A stretch of 64,000 bases of DNA, from assembly GCF_901000735.1 (NCBI RefSeq), contig NC_081549.1, forward strand, positions 22,559,850-22,623,849. The letters are read 5' to 3'. The position numbers and the translations under genes are program-made. Below the pieces are notes generated by a model. The model was not told the origin of the DNA. It did not search any database and was given only the letters and a program-made list of their open reading frames with translations. Shown piece by piece: positions 12,460 through 23,342 of the stretch (position 1 is its first letter; the number at the start of each line of letters is the position of its first letter). This stretch comes from Corylus avellana. Lineage: Eukaryota; Streptophyta; Magnoliopsida; Fagales; Betulaceae.

Positions 12460-13196
12460 CTAAACGGTGAGAACGACCGCTTCACCGGCCTCCTTCATCT
12501 CCTTCATCTTCTTCTTGAAGCACCTGACCATCTGAGAATAAATGAAATAGACATGATGCTCATCTCAGCCACTTCTATACATTCTAATCACAAATCACTA
12601 TTTTCTTAATTCAGTATGAAAAGAAGTAAATCAAAAAAATATAAATAGCAAAAACAAAAATAAAAAGTGTACAAACTAACCATGTTCTTGGAGTGCGTCC
12701 ATAAGGCTTTTCTTCAAGATATATTGACAACTTTTTACGGAAGTTCTTGGGATTTTCGTTAAAATTTCTTAAAATCCAATATAAAAGTGTAGCACATATC
12801 CCAGGAAAGTTCTCATTGAGCATTGTATCGACTTCTTCTAAACTAATCTGTTATCATTAAATAAATAAATAAACATATTAATATAAAAGTAATAGTACTT
12901 TGATTAGAAATTTTTTTTTTTTTTAAAAAAAAGTTGCTCACAAAATTTAAAATAGCTAGATACTTGTCTATTTTCCTTCTGATAGTGGTGATATACATTC
13001 CTTAGGAACTTAAGAATGCACGTAGGGTGCTCCGCCCTATGCGCGATGTAATGCTTGTTAGATTTAATGGCACGATTCATCATTTCATGCAAAAAATGGG
13101 TTGAAGGATAATGGTCTTTCCAATTTAGTAACCCATACTGTGGGTTATTCAATGAGCAGCTCGAATCAAACCTATGAGGGTCCAGGTCTTTGTATC
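12460..13196 (-). pseudogene. KEN endoribonuclease-like gene fragment, right arm
   Basis: Mirror copy of the fragment at 11487-12220, with the same three exons, splice sites and stop. The exon peptides agree with the left arm at nearly every residue, including RNVYHHY and NENFPG, so both copies stayed open or diverged only recently. The intron homopolymer near 12911-12931 differs in length from the left arm. It is a 3' gene fragment with no upstream exons. Confidence 0.55.
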
Positions 13197-13545
13197 CTGT
13201 AATTGTGTGTATTGTTGCAACAAAGGCACCAAAATAAATTGAGAAGTAAAAAACAAGAAACAAAACTACTAAAATAGACACAAAAATTTAAGTGGTTCGG
13301 TCATGACTTGGCCTACGTCCACTGGAGAAGACAGATCAAGATCTTTTATGATGAAAAAACAAGGGAGATACAAACAGTGGCTCACACCCAAAGACTCAAG
13401 TACACCCAAAACAACACTTGATAGTGTTTCTACAAAGAGAATTCTCTCACTCTCTCCAATGGCTCACTTGAGCTTTGGATCTTCTTTCTCTCACTATTCT
13501 CTAACTCTCTTAGAATGGGATGATCCACAAATGAGCTCTCATTCC

Positions 13546-13553
13546 TTTATATA
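13546..13553 (-). promoter_or_regulatory. LTR-type TATA box facing into the inverted repeat
   Basis: On the minus strand this reads TATATAAA within cctatataaagg, in the U3-like part of the right-arm LTR. Transcription from it would run leftward through the right-arm KEN exons, the loop and the left arm. The equivalent site is deleted in the left arm. Confidence 0.5.
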
Positions 13554-13582
13554 GGCAAGCTCCACCAACCCTTCTTCAATGC

Positions 13583-13735
13583 CCATGAGCCCCTCAACTA
13601 CCCATGTGTAATTAAGATGCCCAACTCTCAACCATGAGCCTCTCAACTACCCATGTGCAATTAAGATACCCAACTCTAAACCATGAGCCTCTCAACTACC
13701 CATGTGCAATTAAGATATTCAATTCTTCAATCATG
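13583..13735. repeat. 49-bp minisatellite, three units
   Basis: Units starting ccatgagcc begin at 13583, 13632 and 13681, an exact 49-bp spacing. The left arm of the inverted repeat has only two equivalent units. It lies in the U3-like region of the LTR. Confidence 0.85.
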
Positions 13736-13778
13736 AGATAGCAAGAATAATTGATGGGTGACAAGTCATACCCAACAA

Positions 13779-13999
13779 TGGTATCAGAGCCCAGGTTTAC
13801 CAATAAGTCTCAGCCCAACAGTCTACAGGAGAAATGAGTTGTCGTTGCTTCGACCTAGGGCCCGATGTATGAGGGAGAGATTGTTGGAGTTATCTCACAT
13901 CGGTTGTGAAAGGGGTAAGTGATCAGTTTATAATTACGAGGGAACGCCTCACCTCTTGAGCTAGTTTTTGGGTTGAGATTGACTCAAGACCACCCAACA
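13779..13999 (+). mobile_element. TRIM-like remnant: PBS, short internal region, PPT, 3' LTR
   Basis: The string tggtatcagagcccaggt (13779-13796) is the initiator-Met tRNA primer-binding site used by many plant LTR elements. About 85 bp later a purine tract (gagggagaga, 13871-13880) precedes a short LTR-like unit from TGTTGG at 13882 to CCCAACA ending at 13999. The very short internal region with no coding capacity fits a terminal-repeat retrotransposon in miniature. Its 5' LTR is not recognisable because the long inverted repeat abuts the PBS. Confidence 0.55.
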
Positions 14000-14310
14000 T
14001 ATATGAATCCTACTCTATCACTAGAACTGTGTGTTATGGGGTGATACAATACATAATAACAAAATTCTTTAACTTCTTGAAAATTGCCTGAGCACAACTT
14101 AAGTGTAAAAAGTTCCGAAAAGAATAATTGGAAATCAATGGGGAGAGGTTGGCTCAGATTAATTAGTTCCGGTGTGGACTTAAACCCTGAATAAGACTGG
14201 CGACTGGGTTGCCTCGTTTTATATCCAAATCCAACCAAATTTTGATCACAGTCAAATTTTCATATTTGTAGTCTTAGTTGATTTATTCGGTCCAAACTTT
14301 GTATGTAAAG

Positions 14311-14880
14311 AAAGTTACCTAAATATTATTTATACTATTCAAATATTATTTCTTTTATCTTTTTAATTATTTAATTATTTTTTATAATAATCCAGTACAA
14401 TAATTTTTGAATATATTCGATTTTTTTTTTTATAATTTTTTTATTTTTACAAGTATTAAGCTCATTTTTTGTTCTGGTCTAATAGAAGTTTGGTATGCCA
14501 TACGGTAGCTCTACTACCAACCCATCAAATCTACTCGAGTGGCTTCCTCTTTCATGTACACCCCAGAATCACTCTTACCAACCATTTATTTATTTTATGA
14601 CAATGAAATGACTTGACGAAAATAAAATAAAAATTTGAGAAACCCAAAAGATTGCACGGAAATTACAAAGCTGGGGAATGGTCCTCTTTATTTTATTTTT
14701 TCCTAGTCTGGGAATGCTTTATCTTTCCTACTCTGCCTTCTGTCTCTCTGAAAACCCATTAATCTACTTGCTTTGTTTAGAGATTTGCAGTAGGAAGGAG
14801 GACATGGGTATCCGTAGCCAGTGAAAATATGGCAAAATGACAGATGGAAGAAGGGCGTAAGACAAAAGAGGAACGGTCAA
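14311..14880 (+). repeat. Second inverted repeat, left arm (about 0.57 kb)
   Basis: Reverse complement of 16035-16587 with moderate divergence and small indels. It starts at gttacctaaat and ends at aacggtcaa. No coding sequence was recognised. Long terminal inverted repeats around a 1.15-kb centre suggest a fold-back or MULE-like non-autonomous element; a target duplication could not be defined by eye. Confidence 0.85.
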
Positions 14881-16034
14881 GTAGACTGTAGACATATAAT
14901 GCAAAATATGAACGTTCCTCTTTTGTCAAGTAGAATGCAAAATATAATGCAAAATAGCATATAAGGCTGTCTTTGGCAATAGAATGAAAAATGAAATAAA
15001 ACAGTACTGTAGTAAATTTAATTTATGGAAAAAAAAAAATATATATATATATATATATATTTATAGTATAAAAAAGTAAAAAAATTTATTTTGTAATAAT
15101 TTTTTTATTTAAATAATAATAAAAATTAATTAATGTAATGTAAAAAATAAAAATATTAAAGTTAATTTAATTTTTTTTTTTTTTTTTAATTTTGAGTTCG
15201 GTCTAATTGGCTTATTGCCAAACAAAGCCTAAGAAACCCATTTATGGGATGTGACCTGTGAGGACCGTAAATTAGGCGGAAGCATTATTGTTTTGTCTTC
15301 GAGTCTCTTTTGTGAATACTTTCTTCATGCGCGCGTTATTTCTTATCCTCACATGGTCTCATCTCATAAATGGAATGAACTTTAGCAAGCAGGGAGGGAG
15401 TAGAACTTTTCTGTGATCATCAGTCCAAAAGTCAGCCTTTTAGAATGGACCCATTGCCAAACACACTAGCAGACGAGCTATTTCACGCTTTTGTGATTTG
15501 CACCACTTTTTTCTACTGTAATGCATTATCTCTTTCCCCAGTCCGGTAACTATGACAGGTATTAAATGAATAGGTATAATGAGTATCTCTTGTTCCAACG
15601 TTCAGTACTGCAGAGATTTTTTCCTCAGAGATCAGTCGACCGCGACAGAAGAAAAGCATTTAGCATTTAATGCACGTGTAAGAGGGAATGGATGTTTCAT
15701 AAATGGAGGGTGTTCATGGCTATCAATATCAAGGAAGAGAAGGTGTTGAGATTTTCTTGCTGATTTTTTTCCACTTTTTTCCACCCTGTTTCCATGCTTT
15801 AAGGTTTCCTACCTCCATGTCTCATTCTTTCGGAAAATGCTTAAGCTTTCAACTTTCTTTGATCCATGCAAAACCCCAATCTTGACCAATCTTGAGTGTT
15901 TCAGAAAGCAAAGTCTGTAAACCCTAAACCATCTCTCTTTTGTCTTTCCTTGGTTCTCTGTCTCTTTGGCTAAATTCATACAAGAAGGGCTACGACGGTC
16001 AGGTTTGGTCGATTTCCCCTTTGGTTTTGTGGAG
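14881..16034. other. Unique centre of the second inverted repeat
   Basis: Spacer between the two 0.55-kb arms. It contains an AT dinucleotide run (15041-15061), a poly-T run (15171-15187) and about 500 bp of more balanced composition (15400-15960). No protein domain was recognised. The 60-codon frame at 15703-15885 has no identifiable features. Confidence 0.5.
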
Positions 16035-16587
16035 TTGACCGTTCTGCTTTTGTCTTAGTCCCTTCTTCCATCTGTCATTTTGCCATATTTTCGCTGGCTA
16101 CGGATACCCATGTCCTCCTTCCTCCTGCAAATCTCTAAACAAAGCAAGTAAATTAATGGGTTTCTTATTTTCAGAGAGACAGAAGGCAGAGTAGGAAAAA
16201 TAAAATAAAGAGGATCATTGCCCGGCTGTCTGTAATGGCCGTGCAATCTATTGAGTTTTTAAATTTTTTATTTTATTTTCGTCAAGTCCTTTCATAGTCA
16301 TGAAATAAGTAAGTGATTGGTAAGAGCGCAATTCTGGAATGTACATGGAAGAAGAAGCCACTCAAGTAGACCTGACGAGTCGCCTAGTAATAGTAAAGCT
16401 TCCGTACGGCCATAACAAACTTTTATTAACTTTTATTAGAGTATAGCAAAATATGAGCTCAATACCTAAAAATAAAATAAAATAAAATTATGAATATATT
16501 CAAAAATTATTGCGCTGAATTATTATAAAATAATTAAAAAAATAATAATATTTAAATAGTATAAAGAATATTAAGGTAAATAACATT
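16035..16587 (-). repeat. Second inverted repeat, right arm
   Basis: Partner of 14311-14880. The inner end (gttgaccgttct, about 16034) pairs with 14869-14880 and the outer end (aaggtaaataac, about 16576-16587) pairs with 14311 onward. Arm divergence is visibly higher than in the 11-13.7 kb inverted repeat, so this structure is older. Confidence 0.85.
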
Positions 16588-17217
16588 TATGATTTTTTTA
16601 GGAAAATGAATATGTTCAACCATTATCTACTTATTAATAGCTGAAAAAACGCCTCTCAACTCTTTTGGCCTTCATTTAATTTTTAAAATGTTTCAACAAT
16701 CTAAAGCATCTTAATCCAATACCCACCATCCACTACTGTTGAAGTCAACGACTATTGTAAACGTTGACTTTGTGAGTATTTATTAAAAAATAATCGGTAT
16801 GTTATGCCTTGTTCAATTGTTTGAACAAGGCTCAACAGGTTCATTCTGGTACCTCCAGATCAAGTTGCATGTCTTAACGGTTGGGATGGCAATTTAGGCC
16901 TATTTGTACAACTGTAAAACAAAAAAGACAATTTGGGACAATTTCTACCTAATTAATGAGTAGGATTTTTTTTATTAGTTAAAAAAGTCGGTGGTCCGGT
17001 GGGCTTCCCACTTGTCTTTTATTCTCCAAGAAGGACTAGGAGAGGGTTTAATTATATAATTAGTTGTATTTTTTTATCAAACGATACTCTGGTACAGTGG
17101 TACCTCAATAACACCTCACATGTCCTGCTCTTCGTGTATATATATACCTACAAATCCATCACAAGCCCACTGTACACACCACAAAACATATTAGCACTCC
17201 AAAAAAAAAAAAAAAAA
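16588..17217. other. Intergenic, no gene
   Basis: AT-rich spacer. A short hairpin lies at about 16806-16828 (ccttgttcaa / ttgaacaagg). Nothing else is supported. Confidence 0.5.
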
Positions 17218-18148
17218 CTTCAGAAAGTCTCCCTGAATTTTCAGCCGTTTTGACATACCCCATGAATTTTCAAAACTCTCACTTAGGCCCTTTGAAATTT
17301 GGTTTTCTCTCACTTTGGACCATTTTAACGTTAAAGTATCAATTTTACCCTCAACCAAAACTACGTCGTTTTGGACTCCAAAACTACACCGTTTTGGGCT
17401 TCAAAGCTACATCACTACCCAACCCAAAACGACGTCGTTTTGAGCTTAATATTAAAAAAAGAAAGAAAAATAAAATAAAAANNNNNNNNNNNNNNNNNNN
17501 NNNNNNNNNNNNNNNNNNNNNNNNNNNNNNNNNNNNNNNNNNNNNNNNNNNNNNNNNNNNNNNNNNNNNNNNNNNNNNNNNNNNNNNNNNNNNNNNNNNN
17601 NNNNNNNNNNNNNNNNNNNNNNNNNNNNNNNNNNNNNNNNNNNNNNNNNNNNNNNNNNNNNNNNNNNNNNNNNNNNNNNNNNNNNNNNNNNNNNNNNNNN
17701 NNNNNNNNNNNNNNNNNNNNNNNNNNNNNNNNNNNNNNNNNNNNNNNNNNNNNNNNNNNNNNNNNNNNNNNNNNNNNNNNNNNNNNNNNNNNNNNNNNNG
17801 GGGTGGCTGGACCACCCCCTTGGCCATGTGGGTGGTTCGACTACCCCCAGATCGGCCGGAGCCACCCCCGATTTCGATTTTTTTTTTTTTAAAAAAATAA
17901 AAATAAAAATTAATGCCTATAACGACGTCGTTTTGGGCTGGGTAGGTGTTGTAGTTTAGGATTCACAAAACGACGTAGTTTTGGGGACAGGTAAAATGGG
18001 TATAAAAAGTCAAATTGTTTGACTTTAACGTTAAAGAGTCCAAAGTGAGAGAAAACCAAAGTTCAGAGGGCCTAAGTGAGAGTTTTGAAAATTCATGGAG
18101 GGTATGTCAAAACGGCTGGAAGTTCAGGGAGGCTTTCTGAAATTTTCC
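17218..18148. mobile_element. Non-autonomous TIR element (MULE-like) with an N gap inside
   Basis: The ends are inverted repeats of about 210-230 bp. The left begins cttcagaaagtctccctg and the right ends gggaggctttctgaa. Both contain acgacgtcgttttg-type palindromes and a taacgttaaag string. The centre is GC-rich with gggtggc/gccaccc modules and is interrupted by unknown bases. No transposase is visible, so it is non-autonomous or incomplete. The superfamily is inferred only from long TIRs. Confidence 0.65.
17482..17799. other. Assembly gap (318 N)
   Basis: Unknown bases inside the TIR element. The length is not a round number, so it is probably a size-estimated gap. The GC-rich, self-complementary flank may explain why it failed to assemble. 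Confidence 0.99.
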
Positions 18149-18841
18149 AAAAAAAAAAAAGTTCGGGTAGTATAATTTTTATTACAACGCATTTATAAAT
18201 TCATGCGATTATTTTCATTTTTATAAAAATGAGTGCCACATAGATTATTGTGTGAAAGTCCACATTTTAGTGATTAATGAAATAAGTGTTATGTGAATTG
18301 TTAGGTTAATTTGTAAACTTTTTTTTTGATTAATCAATTTGTAAATTTAATAAATGTCACAAGTGGTTTACATTTTGATAATTGATATGATAAGTGTAAA
18401 CTTATCATATAAACTATTGTTGGGTCATGGATCAGCCACATAAGGTCCAACAAGCTTCTAGGCTCAATCTACAACATAAACTCGTTGTTAGGTCCAATGC
18501 ATAGTCGACCCACTGAGGGCATCATAATCTTTTATCGAGGGTAGATCAGTCATCTCACCTAAAGCTAATCCACGATTCTGAGATAAATGTGAGAATATCT
18601 CCAATATTTAAACAACTGTCCACTCTCAAACATATTATGGACCAGCTGTCAGTGTCCAATTAACACACATGTATCCGAGAACCACTCGGACATCTACGTT
18701 TGGTGCCAACAAGGCAAAACTACCTCCATGATTTCAGGCTTATGAGATCACGGAGCAACCAATAACTCATATCCTACGCTGATAATTGCATAGCAGATAT
18801 TCAAGGATATGAATGTCGATAATCACAGGAAACAACTACCA
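18149..18841. other. Intergenic with possible gypsy-type LTR
   Basis: From 18419 the sequence begins TGTTGGGTCATGG and runs through about 280 bp with balanced composition to a tacgtttggtgcc string at 18695-18707, which resembles the LTR end and primer-binding site of some plant gypsy elements. No second LTR or polyprotein was found. The LTR reading is weak. Confidence 0.3.
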
Positions 18842-18960
18842 TGGGGGTGGCTTCGGCCACCCTCAATTGGCCTTTGGGGGTGGCTTCGGCCACCCCCTAG
18901 GCTGAGCTGGGGTGATCAGCCACCCCTTATGAGGAAAATGAGGTGGCCAAACCACCACAT
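18842..18960. repeat. GC-rich gggtggc/gccaccc palindromic module
   Basis: Repeated complementary strings gggggtggcttcggcc / ggccaccccc are packed into about 120 bp, then the DNA returns to AT-rich. Similar modules occur in the TIR element near 17800-17870, near 32967-33046 and in the MITE-like element at 58117-58756. They are probably the conserved core of one family of non-autonomous elements. Confidence 0.6.
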
Positions 18961-19828
18961 GTTTTTTAATAATTTATTTTATTTTTTATTATATATATAT
19001 ATATATATATAATATTTCATTATTTTATATTGAGTGGGACACGTGGCGGGTTGATTGTTGTTGGATGAAAATTATTGATGCACTTTTTTGGTCCAACAAT
19101 CTCCGATTGGTGAGATCTTCACGTTCTTCAAGGAGTCTTTGATCATCGATCTTCAAGCTCCTACAAAATAATAAATAGCGCCAAAGGGGTTTCCAAGCCT
19201 TTGTTGAAGACTCTCCGATGCTTAAGTTAGCAATTGTATATGAAGTCAAAATGTAGCATGAGCTAACAATTTATTAAGAAATAAATGATCGATCGGATGT
19301 ACGGACGCCTTTAGTTTCCTTTTATTGGGTGTTATTTGTCTAACTGCTCCCTCGATATTCTCCCTTTAGATAATTGAGGAATAATTTGAGAAAGTTGAGA
19401 GATAATCTGAGATAATTGAGATAATTAAGGGTCGTTGAGAGAATTGAGGGTTGTTGAGAGATAATGGGACCCATTATAGATTTTATTCCCAACAGTTACC
19501 CCCGATTTCCATGGCTGACTTGTCTAGCTAGTAGGGCATCAGGAATCTTATGTGGCAGGGTGCTTGATGGGAAAAGGTCTCTTGCTCGACTTTATTGTCT
19601 CGCTTGTTTCCTTTTTCTTTTCATAATCTTAAAAATTTAAACTTAAGAGTTTAATATTTGTGATTGACTTGGCAAAGCTTGGCAGAATGCTCAGCAGAGT
19701 GCCTAACCTCGAAGAGTGCCTCAGAACATCCTTCTTTAGAGGCTTATGTTCTTGGCTTATTTATACGAGGTGATTTAACCTTCGAACAACCATTCTTTAG
19801 GGGCTTTATGTTCTTTAGTAGGTTAAGT
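18961..19828. other. Intergenic, retroelement-like debris
   Basis: An AT dinucleotide run (18991-19012) is followed by sequence without a recognisable gene. Near 19370-19450 there is a degenerate gagataattgag repeat. A tattcccaacagttaccccc string near 19487-19506 resembles an LTR end, but no partner was found. Confidence 0.4.
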
Positions 19829-20165
19829 TCGGAAAGTGCTTGTACTGTTGTACAACTATATTTCTCGAATGTTATCCTCCGGAAAGCGCCCCAGTTGTAC
19901 TTCACCGAGTTAATCTCAGGAAAGTGCCTTTGCTATATTTCACTGAGGGTTTCAGCCTTAGAATTATCCTACGTGGAGGCTTTAAATTCTCCGCTGGGCT
20001 GAGTTTGGAAAGCGCCTTTATGGTTATATTTCCAAACGTTTATATTCAGGAAAGCGCCTTCACGGCTATATTTTCCTATGATTATGCTTAGGAAAGTGCA
20101 TTTACAGCTATATTTCCCGATGATTATTATTGGGTAAAGTGCCTTGTCGGCTGTATTTACCGGAA
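19829..20165. repeat. 42-bp degenerate minisatellite
   Basis: The motif ggaaagygcc followed by tatattt begins at 20007, 20049 and 20091, with a variant at about 20133, an exact 42-bp spacing. Less regular units occur at 19829, 19881 and 19919. An open reading frame passes through part of it by chance and no protein is proposed. Confidence 0.75.
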
Positions 20166-21143
20166 TATTTCACCTTGCGCTTGAGGCATTCGGCGAAGCT
20201 CATTGATGGCGAAGCGAAGTGATGTTCGGCTACGGCAAGGCACAGCGAGGCTCGGCCAATTTATCCTAGGGAAAGTTATCCTCAAATTTTTGCGGGATGA
20301 CCCTTCCTCAGGAAAATTTCTGCTCGGAAATTCTTCTCCTTGGAAAGGTTAAATGTAAAGATCATCTCAACTTCATTCACAGCATTGACCGGTGCTTTTG
20401 GGGTTTACACCTATCCTTATAGCACGTGAAAGATCTTCATTCCACAGCACCAAACTATCTTACAAACTTTTTTGAATCTTGTCCTCATTTGTTGCTAGCT
20501 CTAGCTTTCACATTCACCCAATCCTTATTCCATCTTTGTAGAATGCATCGCTATCGCAAGTTGATGATGATATAAGTGTTAGACCATAAGATGTCCATCA
20601 GCAGATATTGGCAGAAGCAGGTTTGGAGTAGGATTTGTCTAGAAAAGTCTTTGCAGGAGTAGCTTTGATGAGCAATACTTCAATTGGTTTCCAATTAGTT
20701 GATTAGAAGAGTTCTTGTAACACTAAATAAGCTCTTATGAGCAATAGTTCAATTGCACTAGGATTAGGACTAGAAAACTTTTTTGGAGTAGGGAGTTTGG
20801 TTTCATTTGCTATAAAGAGTAGAAGCTTGAGGTAAAATAGGCAGAGAGAATATTTTGTAATCAACCTATGGTATTCTTCCGGCCTAAGGGATAGTTCAGT
20901 TATTTTTAGTGTGCAAAATTTCAGTTGTCTATTAATAAGCAAAAGAAAATGAGAGGTTATCAAAGCCATAAAGGAGGTGAAGTACCAAACATGCAGTAAA
21001 TGTTATCATGAAATTCCTACCATACAACATAACTTGTCCAAATACAAAAGAAAATACATATTTGTCATTAGTTCTGCAAATGACCCAAACAGGAAAATGC
21101 CTCTCTAATAAAAATAAAAAATGATTATTATTATTATTTTTTT
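20166..21143. other. Intergenic with possible solo LTR
   Basis: About 400 bp from TGTTAGACC (20577) contains a tataaag string near 20811-20820 and a polypyrimidine-poor tail, the look of a copia LTR, but no primer-binding site, partner LTR or polyprotein was found. Short imperfect direct repeats (gagcaata...ttcaattg) lie near 20669 and 20738. Confidence 0.3.
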
Positions 21144-21232
21144 ACATGTTTACACAAAAGGGGGATGAGAGATTCGAACTAGTGACTTTCTCTTCATGAA
21201 GCGTGGTCTCTAGCCGATTAAGCTACCCTTTG
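21144..21232 (-). mobile_element. tRNA-derived SINE, minus-strand copy
   Basis: On the minus strand, box A-like gtagcttaatcgg is followed by box B-like agttcgaatctctc and then a short body ending in tgtaaacatgt. This is the same family as 9531-9643. A T-rich stretch on the plus strand at 21127-21142 is its A tail. Confidence 0.75.
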
Positions 21233-22939
21233 ATGACAATTAGAAATTATTCTAAACAACAAGGAAATTGTCATTAGTACTTCATTAAAACACCAATAAA
21301 TCTTAGTTTTGATCTTAGTTCTGCTGACTTATCCATGAAAGAAAGATGGTCATGTGATTTCAATTTAGCATTACCAACTTCTAACATTAGCTATACCTTT
21401 TCAAATAATTTCTAATGAGGGGAGATAGTACCAATCTTTGCATGCTCTCTTTTCATACCACCCTATCTTCTGATCAGTTTTCCTTCTTTTATCCGTCAAT
21501 TAAAAAGTTAATGTGGAGAAATTAGATGGACGGTGGGTTGATCTGAGAGAGGGATGGACATGTTGGTAAAGTTCGAAAAAGTTTTTTAAGACCAGAATTT
21601 GGTTTCAATATCTTCAATTAAAGAAAAGTTGTTAGGGCATCCTTGAGGAATATCAGTTACACTAAAAAACTTGCTTGTATTTTCATCAAATTCTTGTTAT
21701 TTATGTTGTAAAAAGTAAAAACTCTTTGAGCCAAAAACTGTATTTTGGTTTTTTGAAAAAGACGTCTTTACAAAAAGTGAATATATAATAGGTATTTTGA
21801 GAGGAAAATTCTTTTTTTACTACCTCGTTAATATATAATTTTCAAATAATAAAGAGCCTAAATAGAAAGATTAATTAGTAGTTAAAATATAAGTTTAATG
21901 GGTAGGATATCACGTCAAAAATATCCAAATAATAAAGACTCGTAAATATCATCATAGTAGCAAACAGAATGGACGTCCTCCTTGAAATAAATGCAATCCT
22001 CTCAACATTATTCATAATGACAAATAGTAAGGATTTAAACATCCTCAAAAATTAGATGGATCATACAGATGAATTTTCCCCCATAATTAGTAAAGGGCAT
22101 GCTAAAATCAGCACAAAGTTATATATTTTATTTATCCAAAGTAATTCCACATATAACATAGGAAGAAATAATATCTTTCATAAAATACACAAACATAATA
22201 TATATATTCAACATATATAGGACTCCCATCTTCTGCTCCAGCCCACCCCAAAGTGGCTGATGATTGGGTCAAAATCCTAGTCTACACAAAAGCTAGCGCT
22301 ACCCTAAATGTTACCCTTAATAACTCTAACCAAAACAAAGTTCGTGTTACTTGCAAAAATGAAATAAATGTACAAGAAAATGCGGTCTAAGTTTGTCTAT
22401 CAAACAAACACATTTTAGCAAAAATGTTTGTTCTTTCAGTTCCTTGGCAACCACAAACAATACAATCACCATAACACGTTCCATGTTATTTTGGCAGCAA
22501 AGCATGTAGCATAAAGAATAAGGAAAAGGCTCCGGTTAATATTTAAAACCTCACACCAGATAGAATATATGAACACATACATCGATTTTAGTTAATTATT
22601 AACAAACAAACAAAACAAAATAATTGATTAAATTAATCACATCAATCTATTATGGCTATCGCCATAGTTGGGACGCGGAGAACATAAGCTAATTAGATCA
22701 GCCTCAGAAGTGCAATATTAATAGATAATTAGTGAAGGCGATCATTAACAACTTAGATAAACTTTCAAATAAAAAACCAGAAAGAAATGTATATATAGTT
22801 GATGGAACTCGTGTAGTTGATGGAACTTGTAATGGCTTGGTGGATAATTTGTAGTATATATATATATAACTTGTGTATCAGGTCAATCCGGAAACGTCAA
22901 AAAAAAAAAATACGGAGAGGAAAAAAAAAATTAAGAAAT
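21233..22939. other. Intergenic, AT-rich, no gene
   Basis: No coding exon or complete element was recognised. Contents are AT-rich spacer, short AT microsatellites (22200-22215, 22855-22868) and A-rich runs (22900-22930). Confidence 0.5.
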
Positions 22940-23342
22940 TACCATTTTTAGTGACGTGTCAATGTGTTGCTTCATCACAAACATTTTTGACGTAGCATTA
23001 TTGACATGTCAAAACATTTTTTGAAGTGTCAATTTTGACACGTCAGTAAATTTATTGACGTGGCATTATTGGCACGTCAAAATTTTTTTGAAAAATTTTA
23101 CTGACATGTCAATTTTTTTTCACGTGTCAATAATGTCTCATCAACAAATTTTTTTGATGTGCCAAATTTGACACGTCAAAAATTTCTGACGTTCAAAAAT
23201 TTTTTAGTTTTAACACCCCAATTTTTAACCTTCCACATACGTCAAAACTGACACACCACTAATATTTAGTAACAATGTAACATGTCAGGATGCTTAACAC
23301 GTCAGAAACCTCTTGTAAAGAGCAACTCAGTTTTTTGTAGTG
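22940..23342 (-). mobile_element. CACTA (En/Spm) element terminus with subterminal repeat array
   Basis: The right edge, read on the minus strand, begins CACTACAAAAAACTGAG, the signature CACTA terminus. Inside it, about a dozen copies of a tgacacgtca / gacgtgtca motif, on both strands, are spread over about 380 bp. CACTA elements typically carry such subterminal repeats as transposase-binding sites. The opposite CACTAC terminus and a transposase gene were not found, so this is a truncated or solo end. Confidence 0.7.

Larger units (their letters stand above)
12358..13735 (-). repeat. Long inverted repeat, right arm
   Basis: Reverse complement of 11027-12322. This arm is slightly longer because it keeps three rather than two 49-bp minisatellite units and the 33-bp segment containing the TATA box. 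Its LTR-like sequence continues past the arm end to a TG boundary at 13777 (minus-strand reading tgttgggtatgacttg). Read on the minus strand the order is U3, TATA, R/U5, KEN exons, loop, then the left arm in antisense. Confidence 0.93.

Noticed and set aside
17250..17900. Long frame across the N gap
   Set aside because: Unknown bases are being read as open codons; the flanks are TIR sequence.
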